A stretch of DNA of 8,464 nucleotides from Pseudomonadota bacterium (GTDB lineage Bacteria; Pseudomonadota; Alphaproteobacteria; Sphingomonadales; Sphingomonadaceae), in the NCBI GenBank assembly GCA_023386515.1, contig JAEWJQ010000003.1:1-8464 (forward strand), given 5' to 3'. The notes under the pieces were generated by a model, which saw only the letters and a list, made by a program, of their open reading frames with translations, did no database searches and had not been told where the DNA came from. Below, piece after piece: positions 1-6,326 of the stretch (the first letter of the stretch is position 1; each line of letters opens with the position of its first letter). The position numbers and the translations under genes were made by a program.

Positions 1-69
1 CCGCGCACCGAGCGGCCCCTGGGCCCCGGGCGGGCGCCGGGATGACGAACAGGATAACGGCGGGATGGC
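1..69. other. GC-rich intergenic end with short hairpin
   Basis: This is the stretch downstream of the minus-strand dehydrogenase stop codon. It is very GC-rich. It contains a short perfect hairpin, CCGGG/CCCGG, with a 7-base loop at about 25-41, next to a GGGATGACG stretch that resembles the arm of an intergenic REP-type repeat. It may help terminate the dehydrogenase operon, but there is no T-run. No convincing coding region is seen, and the left edge of the window cuts the context. Confidence 0.25.
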
Positions 70-1254
70 TCACGCCGCCGCCATGCCCGGCTTCAGCACG
101 ATCTTCGTCACCTCGTTCTGCTGGTCGTGGAACATCTTGTAGCCCTTGGGCGCGTCCTCGAGCGGCATGCGGTGCGAGATCAGGAACTCGGTGTCGATCT
201 TGCCCTCCATGATCGCGTTGAGCAGCGCGGGCATGTAGTGCTGGACGTGAGTCTGGCCGGTCTTGAGCGTCAGCCCCTTCTCCATGAAGGCGCCGAGCGG
301 AAATTTGTCGACGAAGCCGCCATAGACCGCCGGCATCGACACCCGCCCGCCCTTGCGACAGGCGATGATCGCCTGGCGGATCGAGTGCGGCCGGTCGGTG
401 CCGAGGAAGGTCGACGCCTTGATCTGGTCGATGACGTTGTCGACGAACAGCCCGTGCGCCTCCAGCCCGACGGCGTCGATCACCGCGTCGGGGCCGATCC
501 CGCCCGTCATCTCCATCAGCGCCTCGTAGGTGGCGCTTTCCTCGAAGTTGATCGTCTCTGCGCCGAAACGCTTGGCGAGTTCCAGCCGGTGCGGGAAATG
601 GTCGATGGCGATGACCCGCTCGGCGCCCATCAGGAAGGCGGACTGGACGGCGAACAGGCCGACCGGGCCGCAGCCCCAGACCGCGACGGTGTCGCCCGGC
701 TCGATCTGCGCATATTCCGCCGCCTGCCAACCGGTCGGCAGGATGTCGGAGAGGAACAGCACCTTGTCGTCGTCGACCCCATCGGGGACCACGATGGGGC
801 CGACGTCGCTGAACGGCACGCGGACATATTCCGCCTGTCCCCCGGCATAGCCGCCGGTCATGTGGCTATAGCCGAACAGGCCCGACATCTCCTGCCCGTA
901 CAGGGACATGGCGATGTCCTGATTGTCGGCGGGCAGGCCGTTCGGGCAGGCCGAATACTGGTGCTTGTTGCAATGGTAGCAGCTGCCGCACGAGATGGTG
1001 AACGGCACGACGACACGCTGGCCCTTCTTCAGCGTCGACTTGGCACCGACCTCGACCACTTCGCCCATGAACTCATGGCCGAGCACGTCGCCCGCCTGCA
1101 TCGTCGGGATGTAACCGTCGTACAGATGCAGGTCCGATCCGCAGATCGCGGTCGACGTCACCTTGATGATGCAGTCGCGCGGATTGACGATCTCCGGATC
1201 GTCCACCGTGTCCATGCGGACGTCGTGCTTGCCGTGCCAAGCCAGCGCTCTCAC
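70..1254 (-). CDS. Zinc-dependent medium-chain alcohol/formaldehyde-type dehydrogenase
   Basis: This encodes a 394-residue cytosolic zinc-dependent dehydrogenase of the MDR superfamily, closest in style to the glutathione-independent formaldehyde dehydrogenase/threonine dehydrogenase branch. Catalytic zinc ligands are visible as C38 (in CGSD), H60 with E61 (GHEFMGEV) and probably D170. The structural zinc lobe is C89, C92, C95 and C103. The Rossmann nucleotide motif is G194-x-G196-x-x-G199, with an acidic residue (D218) at the end of the next strand, which favours NAD over NADP. The length is normal for the family. The start is GTG, overlapping the TGA of the upstream SRPBCC gene as GTGA. A GAGGAG ribosome-binding site 8 bases upstream (plus-strand 1263-1268) supports this start. 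Translation is therefore probably coupled to the SRPBCC gene. The true substrate cannot be read from sequence; a short-chain alcohol or aldehyde is likely. The class is secure and the substrate is not. Confidence 0.93.
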   Translation of the reverse strand: MRALAWHGKHDVRMDTVDDPEIVNPRDCIIKVTSTAICGSDLHLYDGYIPTMQAGDVLGHEFMGEVVEVGAKSTLKKGQRVVVPFTISCGSCYHCNKHQYSACPNGLPADNQDIAMSLYGQEMSGLFGYSHMTGGYAGGQAEYVRVPFSDVGPIVVPDGVDDDKVLFLSDILPTGWQAAEYAQIEPGDTVAVWGCGPVGLFAVQSAFLMGAERVIAIDHFPHRLELAKRFGAETINFEESATYEALMEMTGGIGPDAVIDAVGLEAHGLFVDNVIDQIKASTFLGTDRPHSIRQAIIACRKGGRVSMPAVYGGFVDKFPLGAFMEKGLTLKTGQTHVQHYMPALLNAIMEGKIDTEFLISHRMPLEDAPKGYKMFHDQQNEVTKIVLKPGMAAA

Positions 1255-1838
1255 AGGCCCATCTCCTCGAACTGCTTGGGATTCATCGCGGGGGTCGCGA
1301 TCTCGCCGGTTTCCATCAACTGCTTGAAGCGCCGCAGATCGCGACGGGCCTGGATCGCCGGTTCGCGCTGGAACATCTTGGCGATCACCTTGCCGATGAT
1401 ACCGCCGGGCGGGTCATAGGCGATCGTCGCGGTGACCACCGTGCCGCGCGCACCGGCGTCGCGGAACTCGACGCGGCCGCTGTTGGCGACGTCGGCGCCC
1501 GGCTCGGAGGTCCATTCGATGAAATGGTTCTGCTCCTCGGCGGTGATGCGCGCGTCCCATTCGACGGTGGAGCCGCCTGGCGCCTTGACCACCCAGTGCG
1601 ATCGCTGCGCGTCGCCGACGGTGATCGACACGACATTTTCCATGAAGCTCGGCAGGTTCTGGAAGTCGCGAAAATAGCCGTAGACCTCCGCCAGCGGGCG
1701 ATTGATCGTCACGGCGCGGCCGACCACCGACGAGCCCTTGCCCTCGACCAGCGCGTCGGTCGCGGCGTCGGCGGCATGGGCCTGTTTGGAGGCGGACAGC
1801 GGCGCGTCGTCGCTTAGGCCTTCGCGGGCGTCGGACAT
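1251..1838 (-). CDS. SRPBCC family protein (polyketide cyclase/START-like, COG5637-like)
   Basis: This encodes a protein of about 195 residues with a single SRPBCC (START/Bet v 1-like) helix-grip domain, which normally forms a hydrophobic ligand-binding cavity. Numbered from an upstream ATG at 1844, the domain spans roughly residues 40-180. It starts with [20 protein letters not shown], passes through [15 protein letters not shown] and [15 protein letters not shown], and ends in a [14 protein letters not shown] helix typical of the COG5637-type cyclase/dehydrase group. The N-terminal 40 residues are Ala/Ser/Asp-rich and probably disordered. I chose the second ATG (1838): GAGGAG touches the first ATG (1844) directly, but sits 6 bases before the second, a normal spacing. 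The gene overlaps the dehydrogenase gene by 4 bases, so the two form an operon. An EcfG-type promoter lies just upstream. No ligand or catalytic activity can be assigned. Confidence 0.88.
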   Translation of the reverse strand: MSDAREGLSDDAPLSASKQAHAADAATDALVEGKGSSVVGRAVTINRPLAEVYGYFRDFQNLPSFMENVVSITVGDAQRSHWVVKAPGGSTVEWDARITAEEQNHFIEWTSEPGADVANSGRVEFRDAGARGTVVTATIAYDPPGGIIGKVIAKMFQREPAIQARRDLRRFKQLMETGEIATPAMNPKQFEEMGL

Positions 1839-1867
1839 CGGCATCTCCTCTTGTCGAATGCCCGCCC

Positions 1868-1892
1868 AACCGCCGCCACGGTCGCCCGTTCC
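1868..1892 (-). promoter_or_regulatory. EcfG-type general stress response promoter
   Basis: Read on the minus strand, GGAAC (1892-1888) is followed by a 17-base spacer and GTT (1870-1868). This matches the GGAAC-N16/17-GTT pattern established for the alphaproteobacterial general stress sigma factor EcfG/SigT. Transcription would start near 1860, giving a leader of roughly 20 bases before the chosen SRPBCC start at 1838, with its GAGGAG in the right place. The match and geometry are seen in the sequence; EcfG control is inferred. Confidence 0.6.
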
Positions 1893-1997
1893 AACCGTTA
1901 CACCCCTGAATTAAAACAGATAAATATGAATTTTGGACCGCAAGCGACCGATCTGCAGGGCGGCGCGTTGCAGCGGGGCACTCGACAGGAGACGATC

Positions 1998-2216
1998 ATG
2001 CCCGACCATCAGCCGATCACCGACGCGCTCATCGACAATCCGCAGCGCGCGGCGATGCAGCCGCAGGACACCACCGGCGAAACGCCCCTCGCCGCGCAGG
2101 GGCACGAAGACGGCGCGAAGCCGGCCGCCCCTCAGAATTCGGTCACGTCGGACAAGGATGCCGGCACGCTTCACGACCAGCTCACCGAGGATCTGTCGGT
2201 GCAAGGCGGCGAATAA
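1998..2216 (+). CDS. Small hydrophilic, probably disordered protein of unknown function
   Basis: This encodes 72 residues, and I do not recognise a family. The composition is striking: no Cys, Phe, Trp or Tyr; 13 acidic residues against only three Lys/Arg; and many Gln, Pro, Ala, Thr and Gly. No signal peptide, membrane span or known domain is visible, so the product is probably a soluble, intrinsically disordered acidic protein. The ATG at 1998 is preceded by AGGAGA (1987-1992) at good spacing. The reading frame is open further upstream to a TTG at 1851, but that part lacks a ribosome-binding site and crosses the intergenic promoter region. The gene is divergent from the stress-type SRPBCC/dehydrogenase operon, which may hint at a shared stress context. 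I found no EcfG motif facing this gene. The REP-like hairpin at 2273-2292 follows about 55 bases after the stop codon and may end the transcript. Confidence 0.68.
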   Translation: MPDHQPITDALIDNPQRAAMQPQDTTGETPLAAQGHEDGAKPAAPQNSVTSDKDAGTLHDQLTEDLSVQGGE

Positions 2217-2270
2217 GCGGCCGGATGCGACACCCCGACCAACCGAACGGGCCAAGCATCCACACGAGCA

Positions 2271-2400
2271 TTGCCCCGGCGAACGCCGGGGCTCAGGTGG
2301 GAAGTCCTGGGCAAAGGAGTACACCCACATAGCTGCCTCCCGACTTGGGCCTGACCTTCGCCAGGTAGCGCTGCCCTAAGCCCCGGCCTCCGCCGGGCAA
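2271..2400. repeat. REP-like pair of palindromes in inverted orientation (BIME-like)
   Basis: Two GC-rich hairpins face each other. The left one is GCCCCGGC-gaac-GCCGGGGC (2273-2292), a perfect 8-base stem. The right one is GCCCCGGC-ctcc-GCCGGGC (2380-2398), with one unpaired base. The right unit, read as reverse complement, realigns with the left over its flanks: TTGCCC at the outer edge and GGGGCTCAGG against GGGGCTTAGG. CCTGGGCAAAGG (2306-2317) also faces CCTTCGCCAGG (2355-2365). The whole segment is an imperfect palindrome of about 130 bases centred near 2335. An alternative inner pairing exists between TCAGG (2293-2297)/AAGTC (2302-2306) and GACTT (2342-2346)/CCTGA (2350-2354). This fits a REP doublet of the kind scattered between genes in many GC-rich bacteria; copies elsewhere in the genome cannot be checked here. 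Confidence 0.6.
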
Positions 2401-2655
2401 GCGCTGCCAGAGCCGGCGACGATGTACTCTCGACGCCGAGATCAAGGCGGATCGAAAAACCGCACTGTCCTACACGCGCTCGTGCCGCTACGCCGTTTGA
2501 AGCGCTCACCCGCTTCTTTCTCATCTTGTAATTTATTGTCGCGACAGGAGCGCCGTACGCAACGTTCAGGCGACAATTTTGTCAAGACTCGCGCGCGCCG
2601 ATGGGCCATCCGTCGTTCTCGACGCCATGCCACTGATTGCTTCGATGTCGGAATA
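2401..2655. other. Non-coding spacer with palindrome cluster
   Basis: No believable gene is present; the open frames crossing this stretch run on into the tRNA gene. At 2535-2577 ATTGTCGC and GCGACAAT form a perfect 8-base inverted repeat separated by 27 bases. Nested in it is the perfect palindrome TGTCGCGACA (2537-2546), and GACAA-TT-TTGTC follows at 2572-2583. The surrounding bases (about 2517-2537) are noticeably richer in A/T than the genes. The cluster could be an operator, a hairpin in the tRNA 3' trailer, or the remnant of a promoter. Confidence 0.35.
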
Positions 2656-2741
2656 TGGTGGAAGGGGCTGGATTCGAACCAGCGTACACTTGCGTGGGCA
2701 GATTTACAGTCTGCTGCCTTTAACCACTCGGCCACCCTTCC
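2656..2741 (-). tRNA. tRNA-Tyr (anticodon GTA)
   Basis: On the minus strand the acceptor arm GGAAGGG pairs with CCCTTCC, followed by discriminator A and a genome-encoded CCA (plus 2656-2658). The D-arm holds GCCGAGTGG. The anticodon loop reads ACTGTAAAT with anticodon GTA (plus 2705-2707), which decodes TAT and TAC. A long variable arm (CCCACGCAAGTGTACGC region) marks a class II tRNA, as expected for bacterial tRNA-Tyr. The T-arm is GCTGG-TTCGAAT-CCAGC. It is divergent from the metallopeptidase/rlmB genes. No integrase or duplicated tRNA end is seen nearby, so there is no sign of its use as an attachment site. Confidence 0.97.
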
Positions 2742-2771
2742 GGGGTGTCGCTTCCCTCGAAGCGGAGGCGG

Positions 2772-2801
2772 CCTATTGGCGAAGCGAAACGCCCCTGTCA
2801 A
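2772..2801 (-). promoter_or_regulatory. Promoter for tRNA-Tyr
   Basis: Read on the minus strand, a perfect TTGACA -35 box (2801-2796) is followed after 18 bases by AATAGG (2777-2772), a weak -10 box. Transcription would start near 2765, about 24 bases before the tRNA 5' end. The bases after the -10 are G/C-rich, as is common in stable-RNA promoters under stringent control. The -35 match is clear and the -10 is poor. Confidence 0.5.
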
Positions 2802-2809
2802 CGGCATGC

Positions 2810-2838
2810 TTGCATCGTCCAGCAGCGGACCCTAGCAC
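2810..2838 (+). promoter_or_regulatory. Possible sigma-70-type promoter for the metallopeptidase gene
   Basis: TTGCAT (2810-2815) and TAGCAC (2833-2838) are separated by 17 bases and would start transcription near 2845, about 25 bases before the ATG at 2870. Both boxes are only partial matches, so this is a weak call. It lies next to the divergent tRNA promoter. Confidence 0.28.
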
Positions 2839-2869
2839 CCTCGCCAACGAAACACCCGGGGGGAATATC

Positions 2870-4471
2870 ATGCGTCACCTGCTGTTTGCCGTGTCCGCCG
2901 TCGCGCTCGCCAGCGCCGCCACCGCGCAGGATCGCGGCGCGGTCAACGCGATCATCGATCAGGGTACCAACCACAGCGAGGTGATGCCGATCGCGCAGCA
3001 TCTGTCGGATGTGATCGGCCCGCGCCTGACCAACTCGCCGGCGATGCGCCGGGCGGAGGACTGGACCCAGGCCAAGTTCCGCGAATGGGGGCTGAAGAAT
3101 GTCCATAAGGAAGGCTTCGCCTTCGGCCGCGGCTGGTCGATCGAGCGGGCCAGCGTCCGCATGGTGACCCCGCGCGCGGTGCAACTGACCGCCATTCCAG
3201 TCGCCTGGACGCCGGCGACCAACGGCACGATCACCGCGCCTGTCGTCGTCGCCCCGATCGGCAACGAACGCGACTTCGCGAAATATCACGGCCAGCTGGC
3301 AGGCAAGATCGTCATGGTCACCCTGCCGCGCGCCGCGGGCGATGCGACCGACGCGCCGTTCAAGCGCCTGTCCGGCGAGGACATAGGCAAGCTCGACCAG
3401 TTCCAGCAGCCGAACTACGATCCCGCCGCGACCGACCGCCGACTGAAGCGGCTCGACTTCACCAAGAAGCTCGACGCCTTCCTGAAGAGCGAGGGGGCGG
3501 TGGCGATCGCGACCATGGCCTATCGCGACGGCAAGCTGGTCTCCGGCGAAGGCTATCTGTTCGGCACCGGCGAAACGGCGTCGCTGCCCTCGGTACAGAT
3601 CGCTCAGGAGGATTATCTGCGCCTCGCCCGGCTGGCGAAGGTCGGACCGGCGCCGACGCTGGAGATCACCAGCGACGTGCGCTTCGACGACAGCGACCAG
3701 CAGGCGTACAATGTCTTCGCCGAGATCCCCGGCACCGATCCCAAGGCCGGCTATGTCATGGCCGGCGCGCATCTCGACAGCTGGGTCGCCGGCGACGGTG
3801 CAGCCGACAATGGCGCGGGTTCGGCGGAGATCATGGAGGCGGCACGCATCCTCGCGGCGAGCGGCGTGCGCCCGAAGCGGACGATCCGCTTCGCCTTGTG
3901 GGCGGGAGAAGAACAGGGCCTGCTCGGCTCGATGGCCTATGTGCAGGCACATCTCGCGCGCCGCGGTGCACCGGGCGAGGCGATGCCGGCGGGCATGAAG
4001 GGCTTTTACGGCTTTTCCGATCGCTGGCCGATCACGCCGCTGCCGGGCTACAATGACCTCGCCGCCTATTTCAACATCGACAACGGCTCGGGCAAGCTGC
4101 GCGGCCTGTATGCGGAGAACAACCCGGCGGTGGTGCCGATCTTCCGCGAATGGCTGGCTCCCTATGCCGCGATGGGCGCGGGCAACGTCGTCGCGCGCCA
4201 GACCGGCGGCACCGACCACGTCTTCATGCAACAGGTCGGCGTGCCGGGCTTCCAGTTCATCCAGGACCCGCTGGATTACGGCAGCCGCATCCACCACAGC
4301 GCGATCGACACCTACGACCATCTGAAGGCGGAGGACATGCGCCAGGGATCGATCGTGCTCGCCGGCGTCTTGCTCTCCGCCGCCAATGCGGACAAGGCGC
4401 TGCCTCGCCCGCCGCTGCCGACCAGGCCGGTGGTCACCGACCCCTTTGCCTATAGCGACAATGATGACTGA
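2870..4471 (+). CDS. Secreted M28-family zinc metallopeptidase (aminopeptidase-like)
   Basis: This encodes 533 residues with a Sec signal peptide: MRHLL, a hydrophobic run, then ATAQ-DR with probable cleavage after Ala-Thr-Ala-Gln near residue 20. It is therefore expected in the periplasm or outside. The C-terminal half carries the co-catalytic two-zinc site of M28 peptidases. H301 lies in GAHLDSW, D313 in AADNGAGSAE (bridging ligand), and E347 (base) with E348 (ligand) in WAGEEQGLLGS. D404 is in FNIDNGSG, and H476 in HHSAIDTYDHL. GGTDHVFMQQVGVPGF (about 446-460) matches the conserved segment before the last ligand. Residues about 110-260 probably form a PA-like insert. The product likely removes N-terminal residues from peptides; specificity is unknown. 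The ATG at 2870 has GGGGGGA six bases upstream and is directly followed by a signal peptide. The frame stays open to 2579, but that would cross the tRNA gene. All ligands are present, so it should be active. Confidence 0.93.
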   Translation: MRHLLFAVSAVALASAATAQDRGAVNAIIDQGTNHSEVMPIAQHLSDVIGPRLTNSPAMRRAEDWTQAKFREWGLKNVHKEGFAFGRGWSIERASVRMVTPRAVQLTAIPVAWTPATNGTITAPVVVAPIGNERDFAKYHGQLAGKIVMVTLPRAAGDATDAPFKRLSGEDIGKLDQFQQPNYDPAATDRRLKRLDFTKKLDAFLKSEGAVAIATMAYRDGKLVSGEGYLFGTGETASLPSVQIAQEDYLRLARLAKVGPAPTLEITSDVRFDDSDQQAYNVFAEIPGTDPKAGYVMAGAHLDSWVAGDGAADNGAGSAEIMEAARILAASGVRPKRTIRFALWAGEEQGLLGSMAYVQAHLARRGAPGEAMPAGMKGFYGFSDRWPITPLPGYNDLAAYFNIDNGSGKLRGLYAENNPAVVPIFREWLAPYAAMGAGNVVARQTGGTDHVFMQQVGVPGFQFIQDPLDYGSRIHHSAIDTYDHLKAEDMRQGSIVLAGVLLSAANADKALPRPPLPTRPVVTDPFAYSDNDD

Positions 4472-4504
4472 TCCTGCCTTTCCTCAACTGACGAGCGCCC
4501 GCTG

Positions 4505-5248
4505 ATGGCGCGTCGTGGCCACCGTCCGTCGACCGGCACCGCCAACCGGCCCCGCTTTTGGGGTCGCCATGCGGTGACGGCGGCGCTCGCCAATCCGAAC
4601 CGCATCGTGCGCAAGCTATGGGGCACGCGCGAGGCGCTCGCCGCGCTCGACCTGCCACCGGTGCTGCCGGTGACCTTCGCCGACGTCGCCGACCTCGGCC
4701 GGCTGGTGCCCGCCGATGCGCCGCATCAGGGCCTGGTCGCGGAGGTCGAGCCGCTCGAGGACATGTGGCTGGGCGACCTGCTGATCGAGGGACAGGACGA
4801 CCAGCGCCCGCTCGTCGTGCTCGATCAGGTCACCGATCCGCACAATGTCGGTGCGATCCTGCGTTCGGCGGCGGCGTTCGATGCGCTCGGCATCGTCACG
4901 CAGGACCGGCACGCGCCGCCGGAAAGCGGCACCGTCGCCCGATCGGCATCGGGGGCGCTGGAGACGGTGCCGTGGGTCCGCGTCGTCAATCTCGCCCGTG
5001 CCCTGGAGGAGATTGCCGAGGCAGGCTTCTGGCGGATCGGCCTGACCGGCCACGCCAATCAGACGCTGGCTCAGGCGATGGGCAGCCAGCGCATCTGCAT
5101 CGTGCTCGGCGCCGAGGGTGAAGGCATGCGCCAGAACACCGAGGCGCATTGCGACGAACTCGCCAAGCTGCCGATCAGCCACAAGGTCGAAAGCCTCAAC
5201 GTCTCCAACGCCGCGGCGATCGCCCTCTACGCGGTGGCGGCGCGCTGA
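4505..5248 (+). CDS. rlmB: 23S rRNA (guanosine-2251-2'-O)-methyltransferase RlmB
   Basis: This encodes a 247-residue SPOUT (TrmH/SpoU) methyltransferase that would methylate the 2'-OH of a guanosine in the 23S rRNA P-loop using S-adenosylmethionine. The N-terminal substrate-binding domain (about residues 15-80) has the typical FWGRHAVTAALANP opening. Motif 1 is VVLDQVTDPHNVGAILRSA (104-122), with the conserved Asn114 and Arg120. Motif 2 is CIVLGAEGEGMR (198-209). Motif 3 is LPISHKVESLNVSNAAAIAL (222-241), which forms the trefoil knot and cofactor site. The length is normal. The ATG at 4505 lies 33 bases after the peptidase stop codon, with only a weak GACGAG ribosome-binding site, so the two may be co-transcribed. 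tRNA modification by a TrmH paralogue is the main alternative; the N-terminal domain favours RlmB. Confidence 0.92.
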   Translation: MARRGHRPSTGTANRPRFWGRHAVTAALANPNRIVRKLWGTREALAALDLPPVLPVTFADVADLGRLVPADAPHQGLVAEVEPLEDMWLGDLLIEGQDDQRPLVVLDQVTDPHNVGAILRSAAAFDALGIVTQDRHAPPESGTVARSASGALETVPWVRVVNLARALEEIAEAGFWRIGLTGHANQTLAQAMGSQRICIVLGAEGEGMRQNTEAHCDELAKLPISHKVESLNVSNAAAIALYAVAAR

Positions 5249-5256
5249 TCGTGCGT

Positions 5257-5282
5257 AAGCGCCTCCCCCGTCGGAGGGGCTT
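5257..5282. terminator. Hairpin between convergent rlmB and ferredoxin genes
   Basis: AAGC-g-CCTCC (5257-5266) pairs with GGAGG-g-GCTT (5273-5282) around a 6-base loop, with one G-G mismatch. It fills most of the 43-base gap between two convergent stop codons, the expected place for a bidirectional terminator. No long T-run follows on either strand, so its strength is uncertain. Confidence 0.45.
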
Positions 5283-5291
5283 GGCAACGTC

Positions 5292-5609
5292 TTACTCGTC
5301 CGCGCCGATCGTCACGCGCATCCCGTCCAGCGCCGGCCCGAACGGCAGCTGGCACGACAGCCGGCTGGTCGCGTCACGATCGTCGACGGAATCGAGCAGG
5401 TCGTTCTCGTCCTCGCTCATCGGCGGCAGCTTGTCGGCGAAGGCAGGGTCGACGTGGACGTGGCAGGTCGCGCACGAGCAGCAGCCGCCGCACAGCGCGA
5501 GGATCTCGTCGATGCCGCCGTCGCGGATCACTTCCATCACGGAAAGCCCCGTGTCGCCAGCGACTTCGCGTTCTTCCCCCGTGCGCGTGACGACGATAAG
5601 CTTGGCCAT
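5292..5609 (-). CDS. Adrenodoxin-type [2Fe-2S] ferredoxin
   Basis: This encodes a 105-residue cytosolic electron carrier. Cluster ligands are C40, C46, C49 and C86, giving C-x5-C-x2-C-x36-C, the exact spacing of adrenodoxin/putidaredoxin/FdVI-type ferredoxins. Two more cysteines, C43 and C44, lie inside the loop (CGGCCSCATC), a common feature of the alphaproteobacterial members. The N-terminus MAKLIVVTRTGEE is the usual beta-grasp start. The ATG has GGAGAA six bases upstream. Such proteins pass electrons from a ferredoxin reductase to cytochrome P450s or Rieske oxygenases, or assist Fe-S cluster assembly. No partner gene is in the window, so the pathway cannot be assigned. The gene is divergent from the DNA glycosylase gene, with 57 bases between the start codons. 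Confidence 0.95.
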   Translation of the reverse strand: MAKLIVVTRTGEEREVAGDTGLSVMEVIRDGGIDEILALCGGCCSCATCHVHVDPAFADKLPPMSEDENDLLDSVDDRDATSRLSCQLPFGPALDGMRVTIGADE

Positions 5610-5666
5610 GATCTTCTCCAGAATTCGTGTTCGCGCCCTAGCCGCCCGCGCCGTCCGGGATCAAGC

Positions 5667-6308
5667 ATGGGCCTGAGCGCCGATCAGTTACGCGATGCGC
5701 TCGATGCGCTCGGTGCGGTCGAGCCCGCCTTTGCCGAGGGGCTCGCCCGCGTCGGCTATCCCGCCCCGCGCATCCGCGCCCGCGGCTACGACACATTGCT
5801 GCGGACGATCCTCGGACAGCAGGTCAGCGTCCAGTCGGCCAATGCGGTCTATGCCAAGCTCGCCACGCTGGTTGGCAATCCCAGCGATCCGCATACCATC
5901 CTCGCCGCCAGCGACGAGACGCTGCGCGCCGCCGGCCTGTCGCGGCAGAAGGCATCCTATGCGCGCAGCCTCGCCGAAGAAGTGACGAGCGGTCGCCTCG
6001 ACCTCGACGATCTGGCCGCCGATGACGAAGAGGCGATCGCGCAACTCGTCCGGATCAAGGGCATCGGCCGCTGGTCGGCGGAAATCTATCTCCTGTTCGC
6101 CGAGGGGCGTGCCGACATCTGGCCCGCCGGCGATCTCGCGGTGCAGGTCGAGATCGGCAAATTGCTCGGCCACGACACCCGTCCTTCCGAGAAGCTGGTG
6201 CGCGAGCTTGCCGAGGCGTGGCGTCCGCACCGGGGCGCGCTCGCCATCTTCACCTGGCATCATTATGGCGCAGGGCCCGACGTGGAGCTGAACAAGACGC
6301 CGGTCTGA
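5667..6308 (+). CDS. DNA-3-methyladenine glycosylase II (AlkA-like, HhH-GPD)
   Basis: This encodes a 213-residue base-excision repair glycosylase of the HhH-GPD superfamily that would cut alkylated bases such as 3-methyladenine from DNA. TILGQQVSVQSA (about 47-58) is the conserved first helix motif of the family. The helix-hairpin-helix is VRIKGIGRWSAEI (128-140), and the catalytic aspartate is D156 in WPAGDLAVQ. No cysteines are placed for the 4Fe-4S loop of EndoIII/MutY, which supports the AlkA branch. The protein is shorter than E. coli AlkA and lacks its N-terminal domain, resembling the compact bacterial and yeast Mag1-type enzymes. The ATG at 5667 has only GGGA (5657-5660) upstream. The frame is open back to 5454 but would cross the ferredoxin gene, so I reject that start. 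No Ada-type regulator is nearby. Confidence 0.92.
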   Translation: MGLSADQLRDALDALGAVEPAFAEGLARVGYPAPRIRARGYDTLLRTILGQQVSVQSANAVYAKLATLVGNPSDPHTILAASDETLRAAGLSRQKASYARSLAEEVTSGRLDLDDLAADDEEAIAQLVRIKGIGRWSAEIYLLFAEGRADIWPAGDLAVQVEIGKLLGHDTRPSEKLVRELAEAWRPHRGALAIFTWHHYGAGPDVELNKTPV

Positions 6309-6326
6309 CCCGCATCGCGCAGACCG
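6301..6326 (+). terminator. Strong hairpin overlapping the glycosylase stop codon
   Basis: CGGTCTG (6301-6307) and CAGACCG (6320-6326) form a perfect 7-base stem. Inside it, CGC (6311-6313) can pair with GCG (6317-6319) after a 3-base bulge. The TGA stop codon is inside the stem. There is no T-run, so it may be a weak terminator or a 3'-end stabiliser. Confidence 0.42.

Noticed and set aside
127..1419. Plus-strand open frame (430 codons) opposite the dehydrogenase
   Set aside because: It is an antisense shadow with Arg/Asp/Val-rich low-information sequence. The minus strand has both zinc sites and the Rossmann motif intact.
1851..1997. N-terminal extension of the 72-residue protein from a TTG at 1851
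   Set aside because: There is no ribosome-binding site. It would cover the divergent promoter region, and the ATG at 1998 has AGGAGA at good spacing.
2656..2741. tRNA-Tyr as an integration site for a mobile element
   Set aside because: No integrase, no duplicated tRNA 3' end and no accessory-type genes are seen on either side.
2798..4321. Long minus-strand open frame (507 codons) opposite the metallopeptidase
   Set aside because: It is the antisense shadow of a GC-rich gene. Its translation is Arg/Ala/Asp/His-rich with no domain, while the plus strand has a signal peptide and a complete M28 zinc site.
5454..5666. N-terminal extension of the DNA glycosylase
   Set aside because: It would overlap the ferredoxin gene in antisense, and the added sequence is not family-like.
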